From an uncultured Pelagibacteraceae bacterium (lineage in GTDB: Bacteria; Pseudomonadota; Alphaproteobacteria; Pelagibacterales; Pelagibacteraceae), in the NCBI GenBank assembly GCA_902621345.1, contig CACNLV010000001.1, positions 62,001-126,000 on the forward strand: DNA of 64,000 nt, written 5' to 3'. This document shows positions 51,147-58,038 of the stretch, piece by piece. The position numbers and the translations under genes were made by a program. How positions within the stretch are numbered: position 1 is the first letter of the stretch; every line of letters begins with the position of its first letter. The notes beneath the pieces were generated by a model that was not told where the DNA came from, did no database searches, and worked only from the letters and a program-made list of their open reading frames with translations.

Positions 51147-52016
51147 TTATTTTGTAATAGGTTTAATTTTACCGTTCGGTCTAACTTTTTTAAGGCCCTC
51201 AGCTACAACAGTTTCTCCTTCATTAAGTCCAGAGATTATCTCAATGTTTCTATTACTTCTTAATCCTGTCTTCACCTCAGTTTTATTAGCAATATTTGAA
51301 CCATTAATTTTGTAAACATATGATTTATCACCTTCAATCATCACGCTGGTATCAGGCACGCTTAATGAATTTCTTAAGTTAAATTTTATACTAACCTCCA
51401 ACAATGAGCCTGAAATTAATTCTTGGTTTGAATTATTCACTTTAATTCTAGATAATAAACTTCGAGTATCTGCATTTATTCTACTTGAAACAAAATCAAC
51501 TTCTCCAGAAAAAACTTTGCCTTTGTAGCTTGATAATTTTACTTCTACTGGAAGTCCTTTTTTTATTGATGCAGAGTAACTTTCAGGAATCTTTATATCT
51601 GAGTAAATTTCAGAATTATCATCTAGTGTAATAATGAATATGTTATTCGAGACTAAAATATCCTCAGTAAGCCCTGTGTAACCGAGCACACCACCAAATG
51701 GCGCAATAATATCTCCACTCTTTAACCTTATTAATTTATCCCCTTTTTTTACAAAATCTTTAAGCACTAAATCACCTAGGAGGTCGTCTTTTTTAATTTT
51801 GAAAGTTTGTGATTTTTTGGAAATTGCGGTGCCAAAAGTTTCAATTCTATCTGAAAATTCTTTGTTTATCACCTCTGTAACTATTATTCCAGGAGGAGGT
51901 ATCTTACTAAATTTTTTTTTAAAATGATTGGCTATTAAAGTTCTTGAAATAATTACAGCTGCAATAACAAGAAAAAATATTAAAATTATTGATATTGTTT
52001 TTGTAGATCTTTTCAT
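51147..52016 (-). CDS. RND efflux periplasmic adaptor subunit
   Basis: Membrane-fusion protein that joins the RND pump to an outer-membrane channel. One N-terminal TM/signal anchor (TISIILIFFLVIAAVIISRTLIA), a lipoyl/barrel-sandwich part (IIAPFGGVLGYTGLTEDILV), a beta-barrel and a membrane-proximal domain (TGLRSNRNIEIISGLNEGETVVAEGLKKVRPNGKI). At 289 aa it is short, with little or no alpha-helical hairpin between lipoyl halves (EVINKEFSDRIETFGTAISKKSQTFKIKKDD), unlike AcrA. It is coupled to the permease gene. Confidence 0.9.
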   Translation of the reverse strand: MKRSTKTISIILIFFLVIAAVIISRTLIANHFKKKFSKIPPPGIIVTEVINKEFSDRIETFGTAISKKSQTFKIKKDDLLGDLVLKDFVKKGDKLIRLKSGDIIAPFGGVLGYTGLTEDILVSNNIFIITLDDNSEIYSDIKIPESYSASIKKGLPVEVKLSSYKGKVFSGEVDFVSSRINADTRSLLSRIKVNNSNQELISGSLLEVSIKFNLRNSLSVPDTSVMIEGDKSYVYKINGSNIANKTEVKTGLRSNRNIEIISGLNEGETVVAEGLKKVRPNGKIKPITK

Positions 52017-52020
52017 ACTT

Positions 52021-52836
52021 CTAAATTAATCCGTATTCAGCCCAAGAACCATCGTAAATGCAAGGTAGATATTTATCATTTATTAGGGAATAAGCTAGTG
52101 CCAAAACACACGCAGTAACTCCAGATCCACAAGAAAAAACTACATTCTTATCGGTAGTACTATCTAAACATGAATGAAAAATTTTTTTAAGTTCAACTAC
52201 GTCTTTAAACGTTTTATCCTCATTTAAACAAGAGATATATGGTATACAAAAAGAGTTTTTAATATTACCACTCTTCAATCCTTTTCTAGGTTCAGTAACT
52301 TTTCCATCAAATCTTTCTCTGCTTCTAGCATCTATAACTTTAAAAATGGGTTTAATTATATTTTGATTTATCATTTTCATATCCTTAACTAATTCTTTTT
52401 TTTCTAGGCTCTTATATTTGGACGTATTTATCTGAGGTAAATCAGAGGTAGTTATTCTTATTTCTTTGATCCATTTTTTTAAACCACCATTTAATATATG
52501 AACTAATTTTGGGTCATGTCCAAAATAAATAAAATTATACCAACATCGACACGAACTTATTACATCAGAATTGTCATAAATTACTATTTCATCATTATTT
52601 TTAATTCCCATGGCTGAAACAATTTTTTCCCACTCATGTTTATCAACCAGCATATGTGGAAGATTTGTTTCTTTGTTTGAATTAGAATCTAAATCAAAAA
52701 ATATGGAGTTGGGAATATGCTTGGTTTTGTATTCCTCAAAACCATTTCTTTTTGTTAAAGGCATATGCCATGAACAATCAATAATTTTTACATTATCTAG
52801 ATTCTTGTCCAACCATTCAGTCTCTACTAAAGACAT
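52021..52836 (-). CDS. sseA: sulfurtransferase (3-mercaptopyruvate/thiosulfate type)
   Basis: Two-rhodanese-domain enzyme. The inactive N-terminal domain starts SLVETEWLDKNLDNVKIIDCSWHMP; the catalytic C-terminal domain has the active-site loop FSCGSGVTACVLALA, the CG[S/A]GVTA form linked to 3-mercaptopyruvate sulfurtransferases. Conserved IDARSRERFDGKVTEPRKGLKSGNI precedes it. The length of 271 aa is normal. It lies one base upstream of msrA's end on the same strand, suggesting a sulfur/oxidative-stress pairing, which is inference. Confidence 0.9.
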   Translation of the reverse strand: MSLVETEWLDKNLDNVKIIDCSWHMPLTKRNGFEEYKTKHIPNSIFFDLDSNSNKETNLPHMLVDKHEWEKIVSAMGIKNNDEIVIYDNSDVISSCRCWYNFIYFGHDPKLVHILNGGLKKWIKEIRITTSDLPQINTSKYKSLEKKELVKDMKMINQNIIKPIFKVIDARSRERFDGKVTEPRKGLKSGNIKNSFCIPYISCLNEDKTFKDVVELKKIFHSCLDSTTDKNVVFSCGSGVTACVLALAYSLINDKYLPCIYDGSWAEYGLI

Positions 52837-53280
52837 TTATCTTTTTTCCAAATACCTTTGATGATATTCCTCAGCAACACAATAATTTTTAAGTAATGAT
52901 ATTTTTGTTACGACTCTGCCCGACAATCTTTGATTAACTTCATTTAAAACCTTTTCAGCTACTTTTTTTTGATTATCATTTAAATAAAATATTTCACTCC
53001 TATATTGAGTTCCAAAATCAGGCCCTTGAGAATTTAATGTGGTTGGGTCATGAATATCAAAAAATATATTTAAAATTTTTTCGAATGAGATCATTTTTTC
53101 ATCAAAATCGAGCTTAACAACCTCTGCATGATTAGTTTTTCCTGTGCAAACTTCTTTATAGGTAGTTTGTTTGCTATCGCCTCCACAATAGCCAACCTCT
53201 GTTTTAATTATCCCATCAATTCTACTGAATTTTATTTCAGGTCCCCAAAAACATCCAAGAGCTAAAACTGCTATTTCCAT
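52837..53280 (-). CDS. msrA: peptide methionine sulfoxide reductase A
   Basis: Reduces methionine-S-sulfoxide in proteins. The catalytic Cys is in LALGCFWGPEIKFSRIDG near the N-terminus; VGYCGGDSKQTTYKEVCTGKTNHAEVVKLDFD, FFDIHDPTTLNSQGPDFGTQYRSEIFY and the C-terminal AEEYHQRYL are all family signatures. At 147 aa it is the compact single-domain form. It abuts the sulfurtransferase gene and is divergent from the EamA transporter, leaving only 35 bases for both start regions. Confidence 0.95.
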   Translation of the reverse strand: MEIAVLALGCFWGPEIKFSRIDGIIKTEVGYCGGDSKQTTYKEVCTGKTNHAEVVKLDFDEKMISFEKILNIFFDIHDPTTLNSQGPDFGTQYRSEIFYLNDNQKKVAEKVLNEVNQRLSGRVVTKISLLKNYCVAEEYHQRYLEKR

Positions 53281-53315
53281 TGATAAAGATTTAAATTAAT
53301 TTACAAATTATTCGT

Positions 53316-54200
53316 ATGCTAAGTAAAAATCAATTGGGTTTTTTGTACATGTTTATGTCTGTTTGTGCATTTTCGTTAATGGACATAATTGTTAAGTGGT
53401 CGGTTGATTATCCAATAGGACAAGTTTTATTTTTTAGAGGATTTTTTGGTATCCTATTTTATTTCCTCATAATACCCAAAGATAGACTTCATAATTTTTA
53501 TTATACAAAAAGGGCTGGTTTGCATTTTTTACGTTGCATGTCGGGCCTTGTTGCTTTAGTTGCAATTTTTATAGCTTTAAGAAAACTACCTTTAGCAACC
53601 GTTGTTAGTATTTCATTTGCTGCACCAATATTTACAACAATCCTATCAATATTTTTATTAAGTGAAAAAGTTGGGATTTACAGATGGCTCGCAGTAATAA
53701 TTGGTTTCATAGGAATATTAATTATTACTGAGCCAGGTATAAGCCAATTAAATATTTATTATGTTTTCCCAGTAATATTTTGTCTTGGTTTATCTTATGT
53801 TGCCATTACTTTAAGACAATTATCAACAACAGAACCTGTATGGTTAATTTCTTTTTATTTTTCTTTATCTATTACTTTATTAAGTTTTTTAAGTATTCCA
53901 CAAGGATGGGTTATGCCAAGTTTGAAAGATTTTATATTTTTATCTTTGGTTGGTATTTTTGGTGGAGTAGCTAATCTATGGCTGGGTCAGTCTTATAAAT
54001 ATTCTGAAGTTTCTCTTGTTACCCCATTAAAATATTTAGCTTTATTGTTTGCTATAATCTTTGGTTACTTCATATGGGGAGAGGTGCCCACATATAAAAC
54101 GCTTTTTGGAGCATCACTAGTCATTGTATCTACATTGATTATCTTTAGAAGAGAAATTTATAATAAAAAAATAATCACTTCTAAAACAATAAATGACTAA
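53316..54200 (+). CDS. EamA/DMT-family transporter
   Basis: Ten-TM drug/metabolite transporter of 294 aa formed by two EamA repeats. The first begins FLYMFMSVCAFSLMDIIVKWSVDYPIGQVLFFRGFFGILFYF and includes ATVVSISFAAPIFTTILSIFLLSEKVGIYRWLAVIIGFIGILII. The second ends SLVTPLKYLALLFAIIFGYFIWGEVPTYKTLFGASLVIVSTLIIF. Substrates of this family are very varied; exported or imported metabolites cannot be named. The end overlaps the glycosylase gene by 8 bases. Confidence 0.9.
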   Translation: MLSKNQLGFLYMFMSVCAFSLMDIIVKWSVDYPIGQVLFFRGFFGILFYFLIIPKDRLHNFYYTKRAGLHFLRCMSGLVALVAIFIALRKLPLATVVSISFAAPIFTTILSIFLLSEKVGIYRWLAVIIGFIGILIITEPGISQLNIYYVFPVIFCLGLSYVAITLRQLSTTEPVWLISFYFSLSITLLSFLSIPQGWVMPSLKDFIFLSLVGIFGGVANLWLGQSYKYSEVSLVTPLKYLALLFAIIFGYFIWGEVPTYKTLFGASLVIVSTLIIFRREIYNKKIITSKTIND

Positions 54201-54828
54201 AGTTCCAAAATATTGGAAAAAAGCAAAAAATTACCTATCAAAAAAAGATAAAGTATTAGCAAAGTTAATTAAAAGCTATCAAAGTCCATCAGAAATAATT
54301 CTTACTTCTAGAAGAAATATATTCTTTTCCTTGTGTAAAAGTATTATTGGTCAACAAATTAGTGTTGCTGCTGCAAACGCTGTTTTTTTAAAATTTAAAA
54401 AGAAGTGTAATAATAAAATAAATCCAAAGATAGTATCTAAATTAACTACACTTCAATTAAAAAGTTGTGGTCTGAGCCGCCAAAAGGTATCTGGCATTAA
54501 GAATTTAGCAAAAAAGACTTTAAATAAATCTTTCAATCCAAAATTAATAAAGAATATGAGTGATGAAGAGGCAATACTTTATCTTTCTCAATTAAAACAA
54601 ATCGGAAGATGGTCAGCAGAAATGATTTTACTTTTTACATATAACAGATCTAATATTTGGCCTATCCAAGATATTGGCCTTTTAAGAGCAATTTCAAAAA
54701 ATTATAAAAAAAAATATTTACCACCAGAAAAATTTGTAATGCTTTTAAAAAAAAAATTTTCACCTTATTGTTCTGTAGCAACATGGTATTTATGGAGAAG
54801 TATTGATCCAGAACCTATTCAGTATTAA
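54193..54828 (+). CDS. alkA: DNA-3-methyladenine glycosylase II-like (HhH-GPD)
   Basis: Base-excision repair glycosylase with a helix-hairpin-helix and GPD-type catalytic Asp. FSLCKSIIGQQISVAAANAVFLKFKK opens the domain; the hairpin is LKQIGRWSAEMILLFTYN, and the catalytic Asp follows in NIWPIQDIGLLRAIS. At 211 aa it lacks the N-terminal domain of E. coli AlkA, as in the shorter Mag/AlkA forms. The end overlaps the convergent DUF1330 gene by 14 bases. Confidence 0.85.
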   Translation: MTKVPKYWKKAKNYLSKKDKVLAKLIKSYQSPSEIILTSRRNIFFSLCKSIIGQQISVAAANAVFLKFKKKCNNKINPKIVSKLTTLQLKSCGLSRQKVSGIKNLAKKTLNKSFNPKLIKNMSDEEAILYLSQLKQIGRWSAEMILLFTYNRSNIWPIQDIGLLRAISKNYKKKYLPPEKFVMLLKKKFSPYCSVATWYLWRSIDPEPIQY

Positions 54829-55111
54829 AACCCTCAACTATTTGCATATGTCTGATAGTTGTTTTTCTTGCTAATTCCCAACCAGCTTTATATTCTTTTG
54901 ATTCATGACACTTTAATGCTTGTTCGAAACTAGGAAATTCCCAAACCACTGTTCTTAAAAAATCATCACCATCAAAAGTTGTATGTTTTCCTCCTCTAAC
55001 AAGAGGCAAACCACCATAACTTTTTATTATTGGTGTAACAGTCTCTGCATATTTTTTTAAATTTTCTTGATTATCTACTTTTAAGTATAAACTTATCCAA
55101 TATGCTTTCAT
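54815..55111 (-). CDS. DUF1330 family protein
   Basis: 98-aa ferredoxin-like alpha/beta-barrel (dimeric) protein. KAYWISLYLKVDNQENLKKYAETVTPIIKSYGGLPLVRGGKHTTFDGD and VVWEFPSFEQALKCHESKEYKAGWELA fit the DUF1330 pattern. No function is established for the family. It is a single-gene unit, convergent with alkA and divergent from the phosphoribosyltransferase; an AAAAGGAGAAA ribosome binding site lies just upstream of the ATG. Confidence 0.85.
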   Translation of the reverse strand: MKAYWISLYLKVDNQENLKKYAETVTPIIKSYGGLPLVRGGKHTTFDGDDFLRTVVWEFPSFEQALKCHESKEYKAGWELARKTTIRHMQIVEGFNTE

Positions 55112-55154
55112 GATTTCTCCTTTTTAAATAATTTCAATTATGATAATAAATTTC

Positions 55155-55676
55155 ATGGCAGAGAAATTGATTATCAGCTTTAATGAGTATACTAAAATAG
55201 TTGAAAAACTAGCAATACAAATTCATCAAAAATATAAACCTACAGTATTAGTTGGCATTATGAGAGGAGCAGCTCCAATCATTGATATTTTGTCTAGAAT
55301 TTTAAAACTACCTATCGCATACATTGTCATTCAAAGTTATTCAGGTGAAGGCATGGAGGATCAACAAGGCCAATTGATGTTTGCAAGAGAAATAAGCTCT
55401 TTAGCTAGTAATGAAGATTTTAACAAAGTGCTTTTAATTGATGATCTCTCTGACACTGGATTGACATTAAACAAAAGCATCGAATGGCTAAAAAATTATG
55501 GCCCCACAAAAGATTATATAAAAGAGGTAAAAACTGCTTGTTTATGGAAAAAAAAATCTTCAACTTTTGAACCCGATTTTTGTCCTATAAGACTAAATTC
55601 AGATCCATGGATTGTCCAGCCTACTGAACATTACGAAGAATTATCAATTGAGGAAATATTAAAACAAAATAAATAG
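55155..55676 (+). CDS. phosphoribosyltransferase (purine salvage type)
   Basis: Type I PRTase. The PRPP-binding loop is VLLIDDLSDTGLTL, preceded by VLVGIMRGAAPIIDILSRIL and a flexible SYSGEGMEDQQGQL hood. The C-terminal ACLWKKKSSTFEPDFCPIRLNSDPWIVQPTEH resembles Xpt/Gpt-like xanthine-guanine enzymes. The track uses an ATG at 55140 (178 aa); MAEKLIISF from 55155 (173 aa) is equally possible and I prefer it. The purine permease is convergent next door, so guanine, xanthine or hypoxanthine is a reasonable substrate, but this is inference. The stop codon lies inside the terminator hairpin. Confidence 0.85.
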   Translation: MAEKLIISFNEYTKIVEKLAIQIHQKYKPTVLVGIMRGAAPIIDILSRILKLPIAYIVIQSYSGEGMEDQQGQLMFAREISSLASNEDFNKVLLIDDLSDTGLTLNKSIEWLKNYGPTKDYIKEVKTACLWKKKSSTFEPDFCPIRLNSDPWIVQPTEHYEELSIEEILKQNK

Positions 55677-55700
55677 GGCTAGTAAAAACTAGCCCTATTT
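55671..55700. terminator. bidirectional hairpin terminator between the phosphoribosyltransferase and the NCS2 permease
   Basis: AAATAGGGCTAGT (55671-55683) and ACTAGCCCTATTT (55688-55700) are perfectly complementary, giving a 13-bp stem with an AAAA loop. It lies between convergent genes; T-rich sequence follows strongly on the minus side and weakly on the plus side. The phosphoribosyltransferase stop TAG is part of the left arm. Confidence 0.88.
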
Positions 55701-55709
55701 CATAAATGT

Positions 55710-57020
55710 TTAGGCAACAACAAAACTTATAACACTTAAAACTGCTATTAACCATATAGCCGGTGAAGTAGTTGAAAACTTACCAGTGAATATTTTGATT
55801 AAAGCGTACGACACAAATGCTAAGGCAATACCATTGCTTATACTATAAGTTAAAGGCATAGTTATCATAGCAAGAATAGCCGGGGCAGACTCTGAAACAT
55901 CGTTCCATTCAATATCAGTTATATTTCTAATAAATAAAACTGAAACAAAAAGTAAAGCAGCACCATCTATTTGTTTAGGTAAACTAGTTGCTAATGGAGC
56001 GAAAAATATACATGCTAAAAAAAGTATACCAATTACTAATGATGTCATTCCAGTTTTTCCACCAGCTTTAACTCCTGCACCAGACTCTACGTAACTAGTA
56101 ACCGTAGTAGTTCCCATCATAGCTCCTGCAACAGTACCTACACTGTCAGATAACATTGCTTTATTTATGTCTTGAACTTTTCCATCTTTGCTAACCTTTC
56201 CAGCAACATTTGCCACTGAAGTTAATGTTCCTGCAGTGTCAAAGAAGTCTATAAATAATAACGTAAATATTACCGTAGACATTCCAGCAGTCATAGCGGC
56301 AGATAGATCAAATTCAAAAAGATAAGTCATCGGCGGTGGAGAACTTGCAATACCGTTAAATTTTGCAAGGCCTGTCACCCAAGCAATAATACTAAAAACT
56401 AAGATCCCAATAATGATATTACCTTTAATATTCATCTTGTCTAAAACTATGATTGCAATAAAAGTTGCACATCCTAATAATACAAGAGGATCACCTAAGT
56501 TACCTAGTTGCACCAAGGTTACTGGATTGTCGACAACCACTTCCATTATTTGAAGGCCGATGATTGCAAGGAATAAACCTATTCCAGCACCTATACCTAA
56601 CTTTAAACTTCTAGGAATTGAATTTATTAACCAAGCTCTTAAAGGGGTTAATGATATTATTAAAAACAATACACCTGCTACTAATACAGCACCTAGAGCT
56701 TGCTGCGGCGTATAACCCATTCCAGCACAAACTCCAAATGCAACGAAAGCATTGATTCCCATTCCTGGCGCCAATCCTATTGGCCATGTTTTTCCATAGA
56801 ACGCCATAATAAAGCACGCTAATGCAGTCGCTAAAATAGTTGCTGTATAAACTGCGCCGAAATCAAAGAAACCTTTTTCGGGTCCGGCAAACTCTCCCGA
56901 CAAAATAAATGGATTTAAAAACATGATGTAAGCCATGGTTAAAAACGTTGTAGTACCAGCGATTACCTCTGTTTTAAAATTAGTTTTGTGTTTTTTATAA
57001 TTGAAATATTTATCAAGCAT
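55710..57020 (-). CDS. NCS2-family purine permease (AzgA/PbuG-type)
   Basis: Membrane carrier for adenine, guanine or hypoxanthine. 436 aa with about 12-14 hydrophobic segments. The N-terminus FNYKKHKTNFKTEVIAGTTTFLTMAYIMFLNPFILS, GKTWPIGLAPGMGINAFVAFGVCAGMGYTPQQALGAV, FDTAGTLTSVANVAG and the TTTVTSYVESGAGVKAGGKTGMTSLVIG signature are those of AzgA-like permeases. A strong GAGGAGG ribosome binding site precedes the ATG. No purine riboswitch is apparent in the 123-base leader. Confidence 0.92.
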   Translation of the reverse strand: MLDKYFNYKKHKTNFKTEVIAGTTTFLTMAYIMFLNPFILSGEFAGPEKGFFDFGAVYTATILATALACFIMAFYGKTWPIGLAPGMGINAFVAFGVCAGMGYTPQQALGAVLVAGVLFLIISLTPLRAWLINSIPRSLKLGIGAGIGLFLAIIGLQIMEVVVDNPVTLVQLGNLGDPLVLLGCATFIAIIVLDKMNIKGNIIIGILVFSIIAWVTGLAKFNGIASSPPPMTYLFEFDLSAAMTAGMSTVIFTLLFIDFFDTAGTLTSVANVAGKVSKDGKVQDINKAMLSDSVGTVAGAMMGTTTVTSYVESGAGVKAGGKTGMTSLVIGILFLACIFFAPLATSLPKQIDGAALLFVSVLFIRNITDIEWNDVSESAPAILAMITMPLTYSISNGIALAFVSYALIKIFTGKFSTTSPAIWLIAVLSVISFVVA

Positions 57021-57143
57021 AAATCCTCCTCATGAATTATAATTATTTGATTCTGTTTAAAAATACTCTTTATTAATATGCTTTATTCACAAAATTCAAC
57101 TAAGAAGTTTATATTTATGCCATAATTATGTTGGTAACTTATA

Positions 57144-57452
57144 ATGATGAATAAACTAAGATTTTTTTTAATAACAATTATATTTGTTAATTTACTGACA
57201 GGGTGTCAAACTGTTAAAGAAAAAACAGACGACATAGTTCAAAAAGAAAACGAAAAATTAAGTGAATTTATAGGAAAATCTTTAAGCGAACTTAAGATGG
57301 AATTAGGTAAACCTGATGAAGATTTCAAAAATGCAAAAGGTAATTTAGAGGTAATTTACAATACAAAAAAATACTTAATCCCCTGCGAAAGAAGATTTGA
57401 AATAAATTCAGACAATATAGTAATAGGCTTTGTATCTAATGGATGTTTTTAA
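57144..57452 (+). CDS. small lipoprotein of unknown function
   Basis: 102-aa protein with a signal peptide and lipobox (FLITIIFVNLLTGCQTV, Cys at about 21). The mature part has a KEKTDDIVQKENEKLSEFIGKSLSELKMELGKPDEDF segment resembling SmpA/OmlA-type modules (G-x-s-x-x-e-l-x-x-x-l-G-x-P) and two C-terminal Cys (CERRF, NGCF) that could form a disulfide. I do not recognise the family with confidence. It stands alone between the purine permease (divergent) and hsp20 (convergent), separated from the latter by a GC-rich palindrome. Confidence 0.8.
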   Translation: MMNKLRFFLITIIFVNLLTGCQTVKEKTDDIVQKENEKLSEFIGKSLSELKMELGKPDEDFKNAKGNLEVIYNTKKYLIPCERRFEINSDNIVIGFVSNGCF

Positions 57453-57455
57453 AGT

Positions 57456-57485
57456 TTACTTGCGAGGAGTACTCCTCGCAAGTAA
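57456..57485. terminator. 30-base perfect palindrome between convergent lipoprotein and hsp20 genes
   Basis: TTACTTGCGAGGAGT (57456-57470) is followed directly by its exact reverse complement. Such a GC-rich stem is exceptional in this AT-rich window. It begins 3 bases after the lipoprotein stop and ends 8 bases before the hsp20 stop, so it probably ends transcription from both sides. Neither side carries a proper T-run, so it could also block 3' exonucleases or bind a protein. Confidence 0.75.
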
Positions 57486-57493
57486 GGCTAAGC

Positions 57494-57940
57494 TTATCTA
57501 ATTTCGATAAGTCTTTTTTTCTTATGATCTGGTAAAATTCTCTCACAAGCTACTGTTAAAAGACCATCTTTTAACTCGGCGCTATTCACTTTTACATCGT
57601 CTGCAATAGTGAATGATCTTGCAAATTGTCTTTGCGAAATACCTTTGTGAATTATTTCACCATCTTCATTTTTTTCATCAGATTTATTAACTTGTTTTGT
57701 CCTTACTGTTAACAAATTATCTTCGAACTCAACCTCAACATCTTTCTTACTAAAACCAGCAAGAGCAACTTCTATTGAATAGTTGTTTTTCCCAGTTTTT
57801 CTAATGTTGTATGGTGGATAATTCGACTGCATAGTCAAATTACCATTACCCAACATGTTTTCGAATTGGTCAAACATATCGTCAAAACCAATTGAGAAAG
57901 GTCTTAGTGAGTTGAATATAGATAGATCCTTACTTGTCAT
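57494..57940 (-). CDS. ibpA: small heat shock protein Hsp20
   Basis: ATP-independent holdase chaperone. The start at 57940 (MTSKDLSIFNSLRPFSIGFDDMFDQFENM) is fixed by a strong AAGGAGG about six bases upstream; the track start at 57964 lies upstream of that site. The alpha-crystallin domain (about 45 to the end) includes YPPYNIRKTGKNNYSIEVALAGFSKKDVEVEFEDNLLTVR and GISQRQFARSFTIADDVKVNSAELKDGLLTVACERILP. The length of 148 aa is normal for IbpA-like proteins. It is preceded by a heat-shock-type promoter. Confidence 0.95.
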   Translation of the reverse strand: MTSKDLSIFNSLRPFSIGFDDMFDQFENMLGNGNLTMQSNYPPYNIRKTGKNNYSIEVALAGFSKKDVEVEFEDNLLTVRTKQVNKSDEKNEDGEIIHKGISQRQFARSFTIADDVKVNSAELKDGLLTVACERILPDHKKKRLIEIR

Positions 57941-57974
57941 ATATCCTCCTTTTTTTTTAAGCAAGTTTATTTAT

Positions 57975-57997
57975 GTAAGCCCCATAAGGCGACTTAC
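57975..57997 (-). promoter_or_regulatory. hairpin at the predicted 5' end of hsp20 mRNA
   Basis: On the minus strand GTAAGTCGCC-TTAT-GGGGCTTAC forms about nine base pairs with one bulged G and a four-base loop, starting at the predicted transcription start. It does not include the ribosome binding site, so it is not an obvious ROSE-type thermometer; it may protect the 5' end. Confidence 0.4.
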
Positions 57998-58003
57998 AAT
58001 ATT

Positions 58004-58032
58004 TATATGGGAATTATATTTTTTTTTTCAAG
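58004..58032 (-). promoter_or_regulatory. heat-shock (sigma-32/RpoH) promoter of hsp20
   Basis: On the minus strand CTTGAA (58032-58027) and CCCATATA (58011-58004) are separated by 15 bases, giving CTTG-N17-CCCATAT. This fits the RpoH pattern (CTTGAA, then CCCCATNT; alphaproteobacterial form CTTG-N17/18-CYTATNT) and lies in the 74-base gap between oligopeptidase B and hsp20, where a heat-shock promoter is expected. Confidence 0.7.
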
Positions 58033-58038
58033 TATTTT

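Noticed and set aside
57021-57143. Possible purine riboswitch ahead of the NCS2 permease
   Set aside because: The leader lacks the conserved three-way junction sequences of the purine class; only a strong Shine-Dalgarno is visible.
57940-58000. ROSE-type RNA thermometer in the hsp20 leader
   Set aside because: The AAGGAGG is not paired with an upstream complementary segment beyond a possible 4 bp (CCTT); the hairpin present lies far upstream of it.
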